A DNA stretch of 64,000 nt from Eremothecium cymbalariae DBVPG#7215 (lineage: Eukaryota; Ascomycota; Saccharomycetes; Saccharomycetales; Saccharomycetaceae), in the NCBI RefSeq assembly GCF_000235365.1, contig NC_016450.1:496001-560000 (forward strand), given 5' to 3'. Shown here in pieces: positions 19,606 through 28,868 of the stretch. Each line of letters opens with the position of its first letter. Position 1 is the stretch's first letter. The notes beneath the pieces were generated by a model. That model was given only the letters and a program-made list of their open reading frames with translations, had not been told where the DNA came from and did not search any database. A program made the position numbers and the translations under genes.

Positions 19606-21051
19606 ATGACAGAATTAGAACCGTTATTGGCTTCTCGTCGGTACCCATTACCGCGGATAACTTTGAAGTTATTAACGACTACACTTGTTGCTTGTTTGGG
19701 ATCGTTTCAATTTGGATACCACATGGCGGAACTGAATGCGCCTCAAGAAGCTGTCATGTGCCATTTGCCGTTAGATCCGTCATATAGAGATACTTGGTTT
19801 GGAAGGCATGGTTGGAAGCAGTGCATACATTTGGAGGAGTCGCAGTATGGATTAGTTACTTCGATATTTTCTATTGGTGGCTTGATCGGTTCTTTGTATG
19901 CGGGGCCGTTGGCAGATCGATATGGACGGAGAAATACATCATTTGGAAACTGTGTGCTTGGTGGGTTGGGATCTTTGATGCTATTCTTCAGCAATTCTTA
20001 TGTTGAGCTTCTGGCAGGCCGCTTCATAGCCGGAGTAGCATCTGGAAGCAACATTGTTGTAACACCTCTTTTGATCAACGAGGTTGCCCCTAATGCTTGG
20101 AAAGGGGCTCTTGGATCTTTAAACCAAGTTTCTATCAACTTGGGGATTCTGCTGACTCAGCTGTTGGCGTTTTTCTGGGCGAACACTCTGTATTGGCGTT
20201 GGTTACTTTTTATGGCAGCAGCTATTGCTGGAATTAATTATGGGTTACTATTTATGATTGAAGAGTCACCCAAGTGGCTTATGGCATGTGGCCACGAGCC
20301 ACAGGCTGCGTTAGTGTTGGCTAGGCTGCGCGGAGTATCCCACGACCAGGCACGCTTAGAAACAAACGCTTGGGAGCAGGCTCGAGAACAGGAAGTGTCA
20401 GGTTCCACTACAGGCCCATCTTTGTTAGAGTATGTCATCTCAAAACTCTACGCCCGTCCGCGGACTGTAATAGCAGTCATTCTGATGGGTCAGCAGTTGT
20501 GTGGCATCAACGCCATCATATTCTATGGCGTTCATGTCATCGGTCAAGCTTTACCGGACTATGCAATTCTAGTCAACTTTATTATATCTGTATTAAACGT
20601 CGGTGTTACATGCGCAGCCGCGTTAGTTGTTGATCGATGTGGAAGGAAACCACTACTCATTCTTTCCAGCGGCGCGATGGCTGCTGCCTCCCTCCTCATC
20701 TCCACGGGCATACTCTCACACAAACCTCCGTTGCTGGTGTTCTCCATCTTCATGTACATAGCCGTCTTTGCCTTGGGCATGGGTCCGATACCGTTCCTGT
20801 TTATTTCTGAATTATCCAGCCTTGCAACTGTCGGTGTAGCTCAGAGCTTTGGTATAACCTTGAATTGGTTGGCTACGTTCATCGTGGGTTTTGGGTTTCC
20901 TATCCTGAACCAGATAATTGGGGGCTACGTGTTCGTGATTTTCGCCGCAGTCGCTCTTCTACTCTCTGTCTACGTATGGCTATGTGTCCCAGAGACTAAC
21001 GGTAAACATACCTACCAGGAGATATGGGCACATCCTGTTAGAAATAACTAA
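19606..21051 (+). CDS. VPS73: Major facilitator sugar-transporter family protein (Vps73/YBR241C type)
   Basis: Polytopic transporter of the sugar porter family. In S. cerevisiae the duplicates VPS73 (YGL104C) and YBR241C are associated with the vacuole; the substrate is unknown. The 481-residue protein has 12 expected hydrophobic segments. Family motifs are GPLADRYGRR in the loop after TM2, GRFIAGVASG, EESPKWLMA at the end of TM6, VVDRCGRKPLL after TM8 and VPETNGKHTYQEIW at the C-terminus. A single copy here, beside RPL28 and THI2, fits the pre-duplication order. The ATG at 19606 is preceded by a long AT-rich leader. Confidence 0.9.
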   Translation: MTELEPLLASRRYPLPRITLKLLTTTLVACLGSFQFGYHMAELNAPQEAVMCHLPLDPSYRDTWFGRHGWKQCIHLEESQYGLVTSIFSIGGLIGSLYAGPLADRYGRRNTSFGNCVLGGLGSLMLFFSNSYVELLAGRFIAGVASGSNIVVTPLLINEVAPNAWKGALGSLNQVSINLGILLTQLLAFFWANTLYWRWLLFMAAAIAGINYGLLFMIEESPKWLMACGHEPQAALVLARLRGVSHDQARLETNAWEQAREQEVSGSTTGPSLLEYVISKLYARPRTVIAVILMGQQLCGINAIIFYGVHVIGQALPDYAILVNFIISVLNVGVTCAAALVVDRCGRKPLLILSSGAMAAASLLISTGILSHKPPLLVFSIFMYIAVFALGMGPIPFLFISELSSLATVGVAQSFGITLNWLATFIVGFGFPILNQIIGGYVFVIFAAVALLLSVYVWLCVPETNGKHTYQEIWAHPVRNN

Positions 21052-21063
21052 AAAACAATAATA

Positions 21064-21122
21064 ACTACGACTACGACTACTACGACTACGACTACGACTA
21101 CGACTACGACTACTACGACTAC
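21064..21122 (+). repeat. Trinucleotide/hexanucleotide repeat (TAC/GAC)
   Basis: About 59 bp of alternating TAC and GAC triplets (TACGAC units interrupted by TACTAC) start about 13 bases after the VPS73 stop codon, in its 3' untranslated region. It is a plausible length-variable microsatellite. Confidence 0.9.
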
Positions 21123-22088
21123 TGCTTTTTTACCACTAAAGCCTATGTACCTTTGGAGAGCTATATTATTCTTCTATATAGAGAAGAGATGAAACAAAAA
21201 AGAGGATAAGAAAGAATAGAACTCCAAGAAATAAATCAAAAAACAAAAAACATTATACTCAATAAAAACGTCTTCTTGTTCCCCAACCTGTATGTTTATC
21301 TCTTAGGGGGGCCTATTTCCGTATAGGAACATATGACGGAAGGTGTCTTTTTCAACATGATGCTCCTCCTCTTCCTCCTCTCCGTCATCATCGCCATCAT
21401 CATCCTCTTCTCTGAACAAGGTGCAGGAATTCTAGACTATGAGTTTCGCCCTGTGTGTGCCTTGTATCTATCTCTTTTTCATAAGCACAGCTGTCACACT
21501 TTTCGTATTATCCACATGCGCCCCTCGAGAACCCAAAGCGTTACGTCCGCCGGGCCGCATATGCATGTCTAGCATAAAGCAAAACAGAATTAGTATTCCG
21601 ACTTACTGCCACCTTACTTACTACAAAAATGGCGTTTTTTGGTGTGTTATTTATCATGCACCTCCCACTAAAACTACGAACGACCATTCCGTAGTATCCG
21701 AACCATAACCGAGATGCTCTCACAGTTTCGACAACGCTGCCACACTCTATATATATACTTTACGGCCATCGGGGATATGCTCGTAGTCTACTATATCCAA
21801 TAATTCTCCTCTTTGCCTCCCACTCTCTTTAAATCGCTCGTCAATACCATATGTTTTACTAATTCTTCGCTATCAGAATCATAATTATACTAAGCATTAC
21901 AAAATCATAATACTTCCAGCATCACACAACTCTTCCACCACTATACTGCAATACTAAAATAAAAATATAATAATCCTAATATAATCACCGTCATCAACAT
22001 CAACAGCATATTAAATATAATAATACTAGTTACTACGCAGACAGACAGTATTAGTGTGTCTTTACTTTTTAAAATATACGAACATAAT
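21123..22088. other. VPS73-THI2 intergenic region (THI2 promoter)
   Basis: This 0.97 kb region contains an imperfect pyrimidine-rich CTC/ATC tract near 21361-21415, a TATA-like run near 21748-21759 and AT-rich sequence ahead of THI2. Short ORFs here (for example at 21333-21572) are low-complexity and have no recognisable product. I see no RNA gene. Confidence 0.4.
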
Positions 22089-23615
22089 ATGGCGCACACT
22101 GGTACATCATGCAGCAAAAGCACTAAAAATCCGGGCGAAACTGGTGGCATTACACCTGCGGGAGCGAGTTTGAAAGCGTTACCGAAATCGAAGGCAAGAA
22201 GTTTCACGGGGTGTTGGGCGTGTCGTTTCAAAAAGCGACGTTGTGACGAACGTAGGCCATTCTGCAGCTTATGCACGAAGCATGGTGACTCTTGTTCATA
22301 CGATGTCCGACTGATGTGGCTGCAGGAAAACATGTTTCGAGTTTCGCGGAAGGACGGGCGGCTAGAGAGCGAGGCGGCGGGGACAGACGGGCGCCGGCGG
22401 GAAAGGTTATCTAAGAAGGAATTCCGTCAACTTACGCAATTCCGCGGGCATGGGGGGGACAATAGAGCGCTCGAGCAGCAGCAGCGGCAGCGCGAGACGC
22501 AGACGGTAGGGCAGGTGGGTGAGAGTATTAGTCGGTCTGCGAGGAGAGAGCAGGGTGAAGATGAGAGTGAGGAGGAAAATAGAGATAGTTTTACTATTAG
22601 TGTTCGAAGACTTAAGGTGTATGATAATGCGGTGAGGGTTATTCACGGGACGCCTCGGAGGTTTGATGCGCGGTACGTGGAGGAGCAGTTGGAGCGGAAT
22701 TTGAAGAAGTTGGATGCCGGGCATATTGGACAGGCGGGGCCTTATAGCGCTATTTGGTTCGAGCGGTTTAAGGGGCGTGTGGATAAAGGCAGGGTCAGGT
22801 CGATGGGGAGTGTAGGAGGTAAGGACGGTAGTGTCGGGGGACGGGGCGCGGGATGCACTGGCACGAGTTGTGACAGTTGTGGACGGCAGGTTGGGGAGCA
22901 GGTTGGTAAGGAGGACAGACAGTTGTTGGCGGCATTTTTCCCAGAGCATTGGAACATGTTGATATCGAAGTTCAACAATACGGTTTTGCAGAATACGGAG
23001 TATGTGAAGTGGTTGTCGGGGCATGTGCAGAGTTTGGCGGCGAATGAGATGGAGTTGCCGAGAGAACTATTGAGAGAGCTGATGAGTACAAGGAATATTG
23101 ATATACGGAAGTGGCTACAACGAGTTGAGATGAGAAGTACGGAGATACGTTCTGTTTGTTATCTGTTGTTAATGCTGAAAACGGATGCGCCGGAATTGAA
23201 CACCAAGGTTAGAAACTGGCTTGTTTCATGCGGTCGGCTGCCATTTAGTGCATATCCGTTGATTGTGGGGGTACTTACGTCTATTCATTCCTATAATTAT
23301 GATGATGCATCTATAGAGGCGTTGATTAATTGTGAGAATCTGGTCGACTGTGTTGGGTCCACGGACGTGTTACAAGGTCAGTTTACATGCTCTATTAAAT
23401 CAGATATATGCCGGAACATGGTGGCTTTTTGTTCCGGGCAGCTGCTGGAGGCGTATGCTCGTGCAGCTCCAGATGTTGCAGGTATTGAGATGCAGTTAAA
23501 GTATTGGGAGTTTCAATTAAAACAAATTGAGCAAGTATATAATGATACGTACACTAGCACCAATACCAGTACCGCAGATGCTATGGCATCAAATGTTGCG
23601 AAGGTGGCTACGTAG
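22089..23615 (+). CDS. THI2: Zn2Cys6 transcriptional activator of thiamine biosynthesis Thi2
   Basis: DNA-binding activator that works with Thi3 and Pdc2 to induce thiamine genes when thiamine is low. The 508-residue protein has a binuclear zinc cluster with cysteines at 42, 45, 52, 59, 62 and 69, spaced C-x2-C-x6-C-x6-C-x2-C-x6-C. The cluster is followed by SYDVRLMWLQEN, a block diagnostic of Thi2. Residues about 85-300 are rich in Gly, Arg, Gln and Glu and are encoded by unusually G-rich DNA, so the protein is longer than yeast Thi2 (450). The true start is the ATG at 22089; the frame extends upstream only from a GTG. It is convergent with ARC1. Confidence 0.93.
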   Translation: MAHTGTSCSKSTKNPGETGGITPAGASLKALPKSKARSFTGCWACRFKKRRCDERRPFCSLCTKHGDSCSYDVRLMWLQENMFRVSRKDGRLESEAAGTDGRRRERLSKKEFRQLTQFRGHGGDNRALEQQQRQRETQTVGQVGESISRSARREQGEDESEEENRDSFTISVRRLKVYDNAVRVIHGTPRRFDARYVEEQLERNLKKLDAGHIGQAGPYSAIWFERFKGRVDKGRVRSMGSVGGKDGSVGGRGAGCTGTSCDSCGRQVGEQVGKEDRQLLAAFFPEHWNMLISKFNNTVLQNTEYVKWLSGHVQSLAANEMELPRELLRELMSTRNIDIRKWLQRVEMRSTEIRSVCYLLLMLKTDAPELNTKVRNWLVSCGRLPFSAYPLIVGVLTSIHSYNYDDASIEALINCENLVDCVGSTDVLQGQFTCSIKSDICRNMVAFCSGQLLEAYARAAPDVAGIEMQLKYWEFQLKQIEQVYNDTYTSTNTSTADAMASNVAKVAT

Positions 23616-23660
23616 GTAGCGACGAGGATGAGGACAATAATAATATGAATCGTTTTTTTA

Positions 23661-24785
23661 TTAATTAACACTACCCTTAACAATTGAAGCAACCTTAAAT
23701 GTTTCGCCTTTAGAGTTGGTGAGTTTTCTTACAGGCATATCTTTGTCTTGTTCATCTTGGAAAATGACCTCCAACTCGTCGTTGGTAGAAAAATGGGGTT
23801 GCAACTGCTCCCATATTTTCTTTTTGGGGTTTAATTGTTTTAATGGTTCCTCATCACCAAATCCTTCAAAAAAGACTTTATCACCAGGCTTGCTATTAGC
23901 AGGTGGCTCCACAAGCTCAACTTTCGTTTCGTTAGATCCACAAAGAACCATTGCAGCAGATTTGATACCTCTCATATTCACAGGTTTCAAGTTACAGACA
24001 ACAACAACGAACCGCTCTTGCATAGCTTCTAAAGGATAGCTCTTTACAAGACCAGAACACACAGTTCTAGGTCCCTCAGCTTCCCCAACATCAATTGTTG
24101 AAACATATAGAGAATCAGCATCAGGGTGCTTAATGGCCTTCTGGATAAAACCAACACGGAAGTCAATTGCCGATGGATAAATCTTTGCTGGTGCTTCTTC
24201 ACCAGCCTTTCCTTGCTGTTCTGCAGCAGCTGCCTTCTTGGCAGCCTTCTTGGCCTTCGCTTCCTCCCTCAACTTCGCTAATGTAGCCTCATCGGGCTTA
24301 CCCCGAGGCTGCTGCTGCTTCCCAGAGGAAGATGCCTTTTTATCCGCACCCGCTGTTGCTCCTGCCGAACCCTTCCCAGCCAACTCCTTCTTCTTCTTCT
24401 CAATAACCTCACGTGGTAATTCCATACCCTCAGGAACAACCAACCTCTCACTTTCCTCGACTTCTAACAAATTCTGTAAGAACAAGACCCACCGAATCAC
24501 ATGTCTGTATTTCCCACAGTTCTCCTGAACATCCTTGGAAGAATTCACAATCTCCTTAATAACAGGAAGCGTAGCCTCAAAGTACTCCACATCTAACTTA
24601 ACAGGCGTCCCCGTAGCGGCAAGAAACGTACTATCGCGAAGAAACAAGTTCAACTCCTTCAACTTCGCACGCACCTCCCCAGTCTTTAAAACCGATGTCC
24701 ACTGTGCTTGATATGCCAATTGCTCCTTCCCAAGAGGTGGCGAGCTAATAGAAAGTCCTTCGAATTTACTGGTCAAACTTGACAT
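23661..24785 (-). CDS. ARC1: tRNA-binding aminoacyl-tRNA synthetase cofactor Arc1
   Basis: Cytoplasmic scaffold that binds methionyl- and glutamyl-tRNA synthetases and delivers their tRNAs. The 374 residues (yeast 376) comprise an N-terminal GST-like domain (to about residue 130), a lysine/alanine-rich tRNA-binding linker ([20 protein letters not shown]), and a C-terminal EMAPII-like OB fold. The OB fold starts near [20 protein letters not shown] and includes [20 protein letters not shown]. The ATG at 24785 gives [12 protein letters not shown]; the longer frame begins at a non-ATG codon. Position matches YGL105W. Confidence 0.96.
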   Translation of the reverse strand: MSSLTSKFEGLSISSPPLGKEQLAYQAQWTSVLKTGEVRAKLKELNLFLRDSTFLAATGTPVKLDVEYFEATLPVIKEIVNSSKDVQENCGKYRHVIRWVLFLQNLLEVEESERLVVPEGMELPREVIEKKKKELAGKGSAGATAGADKKASSSGKQQQPRGKPDEATLAKLREEAKAKKAAKKAAAAEQQGKAGEEAPAKIYPSAIDFRVGFIQKAIKHPDADSLYVSTIDVGEAEGPRTVCSGLVKSYPLEAMQERFVVVVCNLKPVNMRGIKSAAMVLCGSNETKVELVEPPANSKPGDKVFFEGFGDEEPLKQLNPKKKIWEQLQPHFSTNDELEVIFQDEQDKDMPVRKLTNSKGETFKVASIVKGSVN

Positions 24786-25408
24786 CCTTTTTTCAACACA
24801 ATTTCTTCTAGAATACAACCAGCTCTACCAATATACTTCACAAGGTCTAAGCTTCCAATATAGATCCTTTAAACTTAATAAATAATACTAGTCTAGTGCT
24901 TACTATATACCTATATTAAATACTCCGTCTACATACCAACTAGAACCAATCATTATATATATATGATAAAAAAATTTCAAGACGCACTTTTCAAAAGGAA
25001 GGAAAAGAAGGGAAGTTTAACGAAGGCCAAAACGGCACTGTTAATGGCATTGAAATTATGCGGTGTGTGGATTGTGAGTCTAGAGGAGCAAGGTCAGCTC
25101 GATAAGGGAAGATATAGTAATGGGGAATTATGTGCAGTTAAATGAGGCAAGTTGCATGGAAGAGCCTGGCTGCTTGTTTGGTATTGGAGGGAGTGTAGGC
25201 GGAGATATGGGGAAAGATTGTAGTTTAGAGAATATTGAGTGTAAAAAGCTTCAAGATACATTATATATATATATACAAACTTAGGTCATAGCATTTGATT
25301 TGCAACGGTAAAAAATGATGGATGCTGAAAGACGGTGGTCAATAGAGAGAGATATTTTAGCTACGAGGTATACAGGGAAGTATACTCGAATATAAGAAAT
25401 AGGGAAGG
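24786..25408. promoter_or_regulatory. ARC1-ERT1 divergent promoter region
   Basis: This 623 bp region between two divergent starts has TATA-rich runs at 24955-24962 and 25259-25275. A 60-codon ATG frame at 24963-25145 shows no recognisable features, and I do not call it. No repeat or RNA gene is seen. Confidence 0.4.
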
Positions 25409-27064
25409 ATGGTGTCAACAGCGTTGGGCGTAAGTGTTAAGAGAAGGAAGAAGACTAATATTGCGTGTATAAACTGTTCCAAGTCGCATGTAACATGTGA
25501 GAGTAAAAGGCCTTGTTCTCAATGTATTAAGAAAGGTTTAGATGTGACGTGCGTGAATGCGCCTAGGAAGCGGCGTAAGTATCTAGCAGATGTTCCAGAA
25601 GATCAGCTTCCAGTTCCACTTAAGCAGTTGGAAGAGGAAGGGGAGGGGGGCGGGGAAGAGACAACGATTCTGGCGGAGATGTCTAATGGGCTAGTGGTAA
25701 CACATATGGATGCAGGTAATGAGAGCCAGTTTAGAGACCGTGAACACCAGTTTCAGGATCAGGATCGAATTGTTCATAAGCCGAGGTTTCTCTCTAGTGC
25801 GGCAAATCTGGAGTATTCTACTTTATCGGATATCATACATCAGGATACTTTACTGAATAAAATCCCTGTAAGTTTGTTATATAACGGCACAGATTCATCT
25901 ACTCCATCTCCAGATGCCTTTACAACTAGTCATGCTAATAATATTTCACCCCGAGAACAACAGCAGCGTTCTGTTTCACAACTTACAATGGGTAGGCCAA
26001 TGTCTGGATTAATGAATGACGTCTCGACCGGTCGGTATGCTCTAGGAAACTTACTTGGTCCACATACTGAAGAAATATTGTGTTCTAATGTCGATATAAT
26101 GAAAGTTCATTTTCCGTTGATACCAACGGAAGTAACTGATGATACGCTCGATTTCAAACGCCTGTTACAATCGGCGAACATACCACAGAAGTTCAGATAT
26201 GATAAATCTGTTAACCAGCATTTCTTATCGTTGGATTGCACGTTGCCTGAAGTCGGAAATATAGGTAAGGGCTTGGATGCTGGTGGGAGATCCCTCAGTT
26301 TTTCAGTTGAAAGCAAATCTCCAGATGAGCATTTGGTGCAGTATCGCCCAGATTGGCCCCACTCCCTCCGCTATGGTACACCGATGGAGATATATACATT
26401 AGTTTCCGAACCGTTCAGTCATACATCAGGCTTCCACTCCTTACTCAAGTATCTTCACAGCAGATTCGGACGCCGGGATTTGGTTGACATGTGTAGGTCC
26501 ATCGCAGAATTTAGACCTATATTCATCGCTTCGGCTGTGGATCTTACAGAAGAAGACATGATATTCATGGAACAGAGCTATCAACGCACATTGCTCGAAT
26601 ACGATAAATTTATTTCACAAATTGGCACTCCAACTTGTGTTTGGCGTAGAAACGGCCAAATCTCATATCTAAATGACGAATTTAGTGTGTTAACTGGCTG
26701 GACCCGCGAAGAGCTCCTTAACAAAATGACATTCATAGTAGAGCTCATGGATGACTCCAGCGTCAGAGAGTACTTTAAAACTTTTAGCAAAGTAGCTTAC
26801 AAAGATTTTAAAGGCTTTGAACAAATGGAAACTTGCACGCTGTTAACACCGATTAAAGGAAGATCCATAAACTGTTGTTGCATGTGGACATGGAAACGAG
26901 ACGTCTTTGGTATGCCTATGATGATCGTTGGTCACTTTCTGCCTATCATACCCATCCCAGTAGCAATAAAGCATAGTACCCTTTCAACTTCTGAATTAGA
27001 TATCGACGATATAGAACCCAAAGTGAAGAACAAAGAAGGGATCCACCCCTCATCTTCTATCTGA
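25409..27064 (+). CDS. ERT1: Zn2Cys6 regulator of gluconeogenic/nonfermentative growth Ert1
   Basis: Transcription factor of the AcuK/Ert1 group that controls gluconeogenesis (PCK1, FBP1) and nonfermentable carbon use. The 551-residue protein has a zinc cluster with cysteines at 20, 23, 30, 36, 39 and 48 (C-x2-C-x6-C-x5-C-x2-C-x8-C), followed by the family-specific RKRRKYLAD linker. A PAS-like domain lies in the C-terminal third, marked by TCVWRRNGQISYLNDEFSVL and TGWTREEL. This architecture and the position between ARC1 and MLC1 (YBR239C) support ERT1. Its start codon ATG is at 25409. Confidence 0.93.
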   Translation: MVSTALGVSVKRRKKTNIACINCSKSHVTCESKRPCSQCIKKGLDVTCVNAPRKRRKYLADVPEDQLPVPLKQLEEEGEGGGEETTILAEMSNGLVVTHMDAGNESQFRDREHQFQDQDRIVHKPRFLSSAANLEYSTLSDIIHQDTLLNKIPVSLLYNGTDSSTPSPDAFTTSHANNISPREQQQRSVSQLTMGRPMSGLMNDVSTGRYALGNLLGPHTEEILCSNVDIMKVHFPLIPTEVTDDTLDFKRLLQSANIPQKFRYDKSVNQHFLSLDCTLPEVGNIGKGLDAGGRSLSFSVESKSPDEHLVQYRPDWPHSLRYGTPMEIYTLVSEPFSHTSGFHSLLKYLHSRFGRRDLVDMCRSIAEFRPIFIASAVDLTEEDMIFMEQSYQRTLLEYDKFISQIGTPTCVWRRNGQISYLNDEFSVLTGWTREELLNKMTFIVELMDDSSVREYFKTFSKVAYKDFKGFEQMETCTLLTPIKGRSINCCCMWTWKRDVFGMPMMIVGHFLPIIPIPVAIKHSTLSTSELDIDDIEPKVKNKEGIHPSSSI

Positions 27065-27307
27065 GGTGTAACATTACTTAATAAATAGATTCAATCTCAA
27101 AAATATAATAGCTAGATCCACCTTTTTTTGTTTAGTTTAGTTTAGTTTTGGATTGTTATTGTTGTTGTTCAATACATGTAATATATGTATGCTATACGTA
27201 TATATCTATATGATCGTATGCACAAATAACAGACACACACACACAAATCCAAATATCCGTAACGCTAAATCAACTACTATATACACTGTTTAGTGTACAA
27301 ATCACAC

Positions 27308-27736
27308 TCATTGTCTTAAAACGTCCTCAATGAACTTTTTGTAGTCCACCCCCCCCTCAGAGTCCACTTCAACGCCCTTCATCAACTCGTCCACCTCCTC
27401 ATCAGTCAACCGCTCCCCAAGACCCGTCAACATATACCTAATATCTCCAACAGTTACCTTCCCTGTGTTTTCCTTATCAAAAACCTGGAATGCCTTGATG
27501 AAATCCTCCATCTTGCCCTCCGTAGTAGCCTCCAACTCCTTCCCGTAGCTCTTCTCAACACTTCCAATGTCCTCTAATGTTAACCGCTCGGGAAGCTTAC
27601 CCCCTATCTCATGGATCAATGCGTTCGTAGGATTATACCCAATAGCTCTCAAATAATCTCCTAACTGCCCTTTCCCAATCGAGCCCTTGGCTTGCTTATC
27701 AAACAATGTAAATATATCCTTATTGATCCTTGACAT
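27308..27736 (-). CDS. MLC1: Myosin light chain Mlc1
   Basis: Essential light chain of type V myosin (Myo2) and type II myosin, also binding the IQGAP Iqg1, needed for cytokinesis and polarised secretion. The 142-residue protein starts at the ATG 27736 (MSRINKDIFTLFDKQ), as the longer frame starts at TTG. It has the calmodulin-like EF-hand layout, with a well preserved second half (FQVFDKENTGKVTVGDIRYML, LGERLTDEEVDELMKG and the C-terminal FIEDVLRQ). The loops lack several calcium ligands, as in other Mlc1 proteins. The segment around residues 40-60 is slightly shorter than yeast (149 total). Confidence 0.96.
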   Translation of the reverse strand: MSRINKDIFTLFDKQAKGSIGKGQLGDYLRAIGYNPTNALIHEIGGKLPERLTLEDIGSVEKSYGKELEATTEGKMEDFIKAFQVFDKENTGKVTVGDIRYMLTGLGERLTDEEVDELMKGVEVDSEGGVDYKKFIEDVLRQ

Positions 27737-28868
27737 ACTGCCCAACTAGTTTATTGCTCTTTTTGGCTCCAAACAATCTAAGCTCGCTCTTCAAAATAAC
27801 TCGCTATGGTACCAGAAACCAGTCCTTTGCAACCTATATATCTCTTAATATATCGCTGTTATTTGTATATATCATATGTTGGTGAAACCACTATTTTAGC
27901 CTAATTGTGAAACAACCGCGAAAACATAACCAAAATAAATGGCAGCGCGGTGTCCAGACCAAAATATTCGTCTACAACGACAAATAAAGTTTTCTTTTAC
28001 TCGCATATTTATGTCGTGTTCCACGGTTATGCGTTTAGAGGGAAATCTTCGGAAAACCGAAGATTTTCATCATCCGATTATCATGCTTGGTATCCAAAGG
28101 TTCTGCGTCAAACTCTCCAGCAGGCATCTTTTCCATCATCAATGACCACATGTGCTAGGCTTGGAAAGGAATCAAAAGGACGAAGATAGTGCAGAAAAGC
28201 AGTGTAGAGTAGCTAAGAAAGGTTGGTAACCCAAAAAATCATTGATCAACAGGTATGTTAGCGTTTGGAATATATAAAAATTTCTCCAATTTTATCACGC
28301 AGGACTGGCTGGGCTGTTCATGATTTACAATCGTAGGTCTATATTGGTCGGTGGGTAGGGACCTTTGGGTAAGATGGGGATAGTTTTTAGACAGTTTCTG
28401 GGCGCATTATTTTTATGGTCACACCATCGATAGAAGTAGCAGCACGTTGGGTTAAGTTTGGCAGGAGATGGGGTTTCTTTCTTGGGGACGGGCAGGGTAT
28501 TATTGGCGGAGAGAAAGCGCTGGGGAAGAAGAGGAGATTGTGAGTGTTTGTACTGGAATTTTTCGAGCGGGAAGCAGCTAGTGATGATGGTATAGGAGAA
28601 TGACAAGGGGAGAATAATGTATGGTTTAAGAGAATACTAACGATAACGTGAGCAGAGAAATAGCTAATACAGTAACAGAAATTGGGGCATTGATATTTTT
28701 GAAGTTGTTGGTAAATTGCAAAAAGAAAATATAATAAAAGTATTGTATATTTAAAGTCGAAGCCATAGAGAATTATTACATCTGTGTGCAGACAAGCAGG
28801 ATTAAAATTGGAATTAATTATAATTTATCAAAAGAGAGCAGACTGCAGAGAGTTAATAAAAAAGAGAG
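27737..28868. promoter_or_regulatory. MLC1-RMD9 divergent intergenic region with a perfect hairpin
   Basis: This 1.13 kb gap between divergent genes has no convincing ORF. It contains a perfect 10-bp inverted repeat, AAATCTTCGG / CCGAAGATTT, with an AAAA loop at 28043-28066. On the plus strand it also holds a complete set of intron-like signals (see 28253-28655). The last 200 bp before RMD9 are AT-rich. Confidence 0.5.
28253..28655 (+). other. Putative 5'-leader intron upstream of RMD9
   Basis: The donor GTATGT at 28253-28258, preceded by CAACAG, the branch sequence TACTAAC at 28635-28641 and the acceptor CAG ending at 28655 would define a 403-nt intron on the RMD9 strand. The leader after the acceptor would be 213 nt to the ATG. 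Spacing of branch to acceptor (about 14 nt) is normal for yeast. No coding exon 1 is apparent, so it would be an untranslated-region intron or part of a non-coding transcript. Chance occurrence is possible. Confidence 0.35.

Noticed and set aside
24963..25145. 60-codon ATG ORF between ARC1 and ERT1
   Set aside because: Short, Lys-rich low-complexity start, and located in a divergent promoter; no support for a gene.
28581..28587. GTGATGA resembling a C box of a C/D snoRNA
   Set aside because: No matching D box (CTGA) or terminal stem within a plausible distance.
28325..28606. 93-codon minus-strand frame between MLC1 and RMD9
   Set aside because: It begins with TTG and shows no recognisable features; it also overlaps the putative intron.
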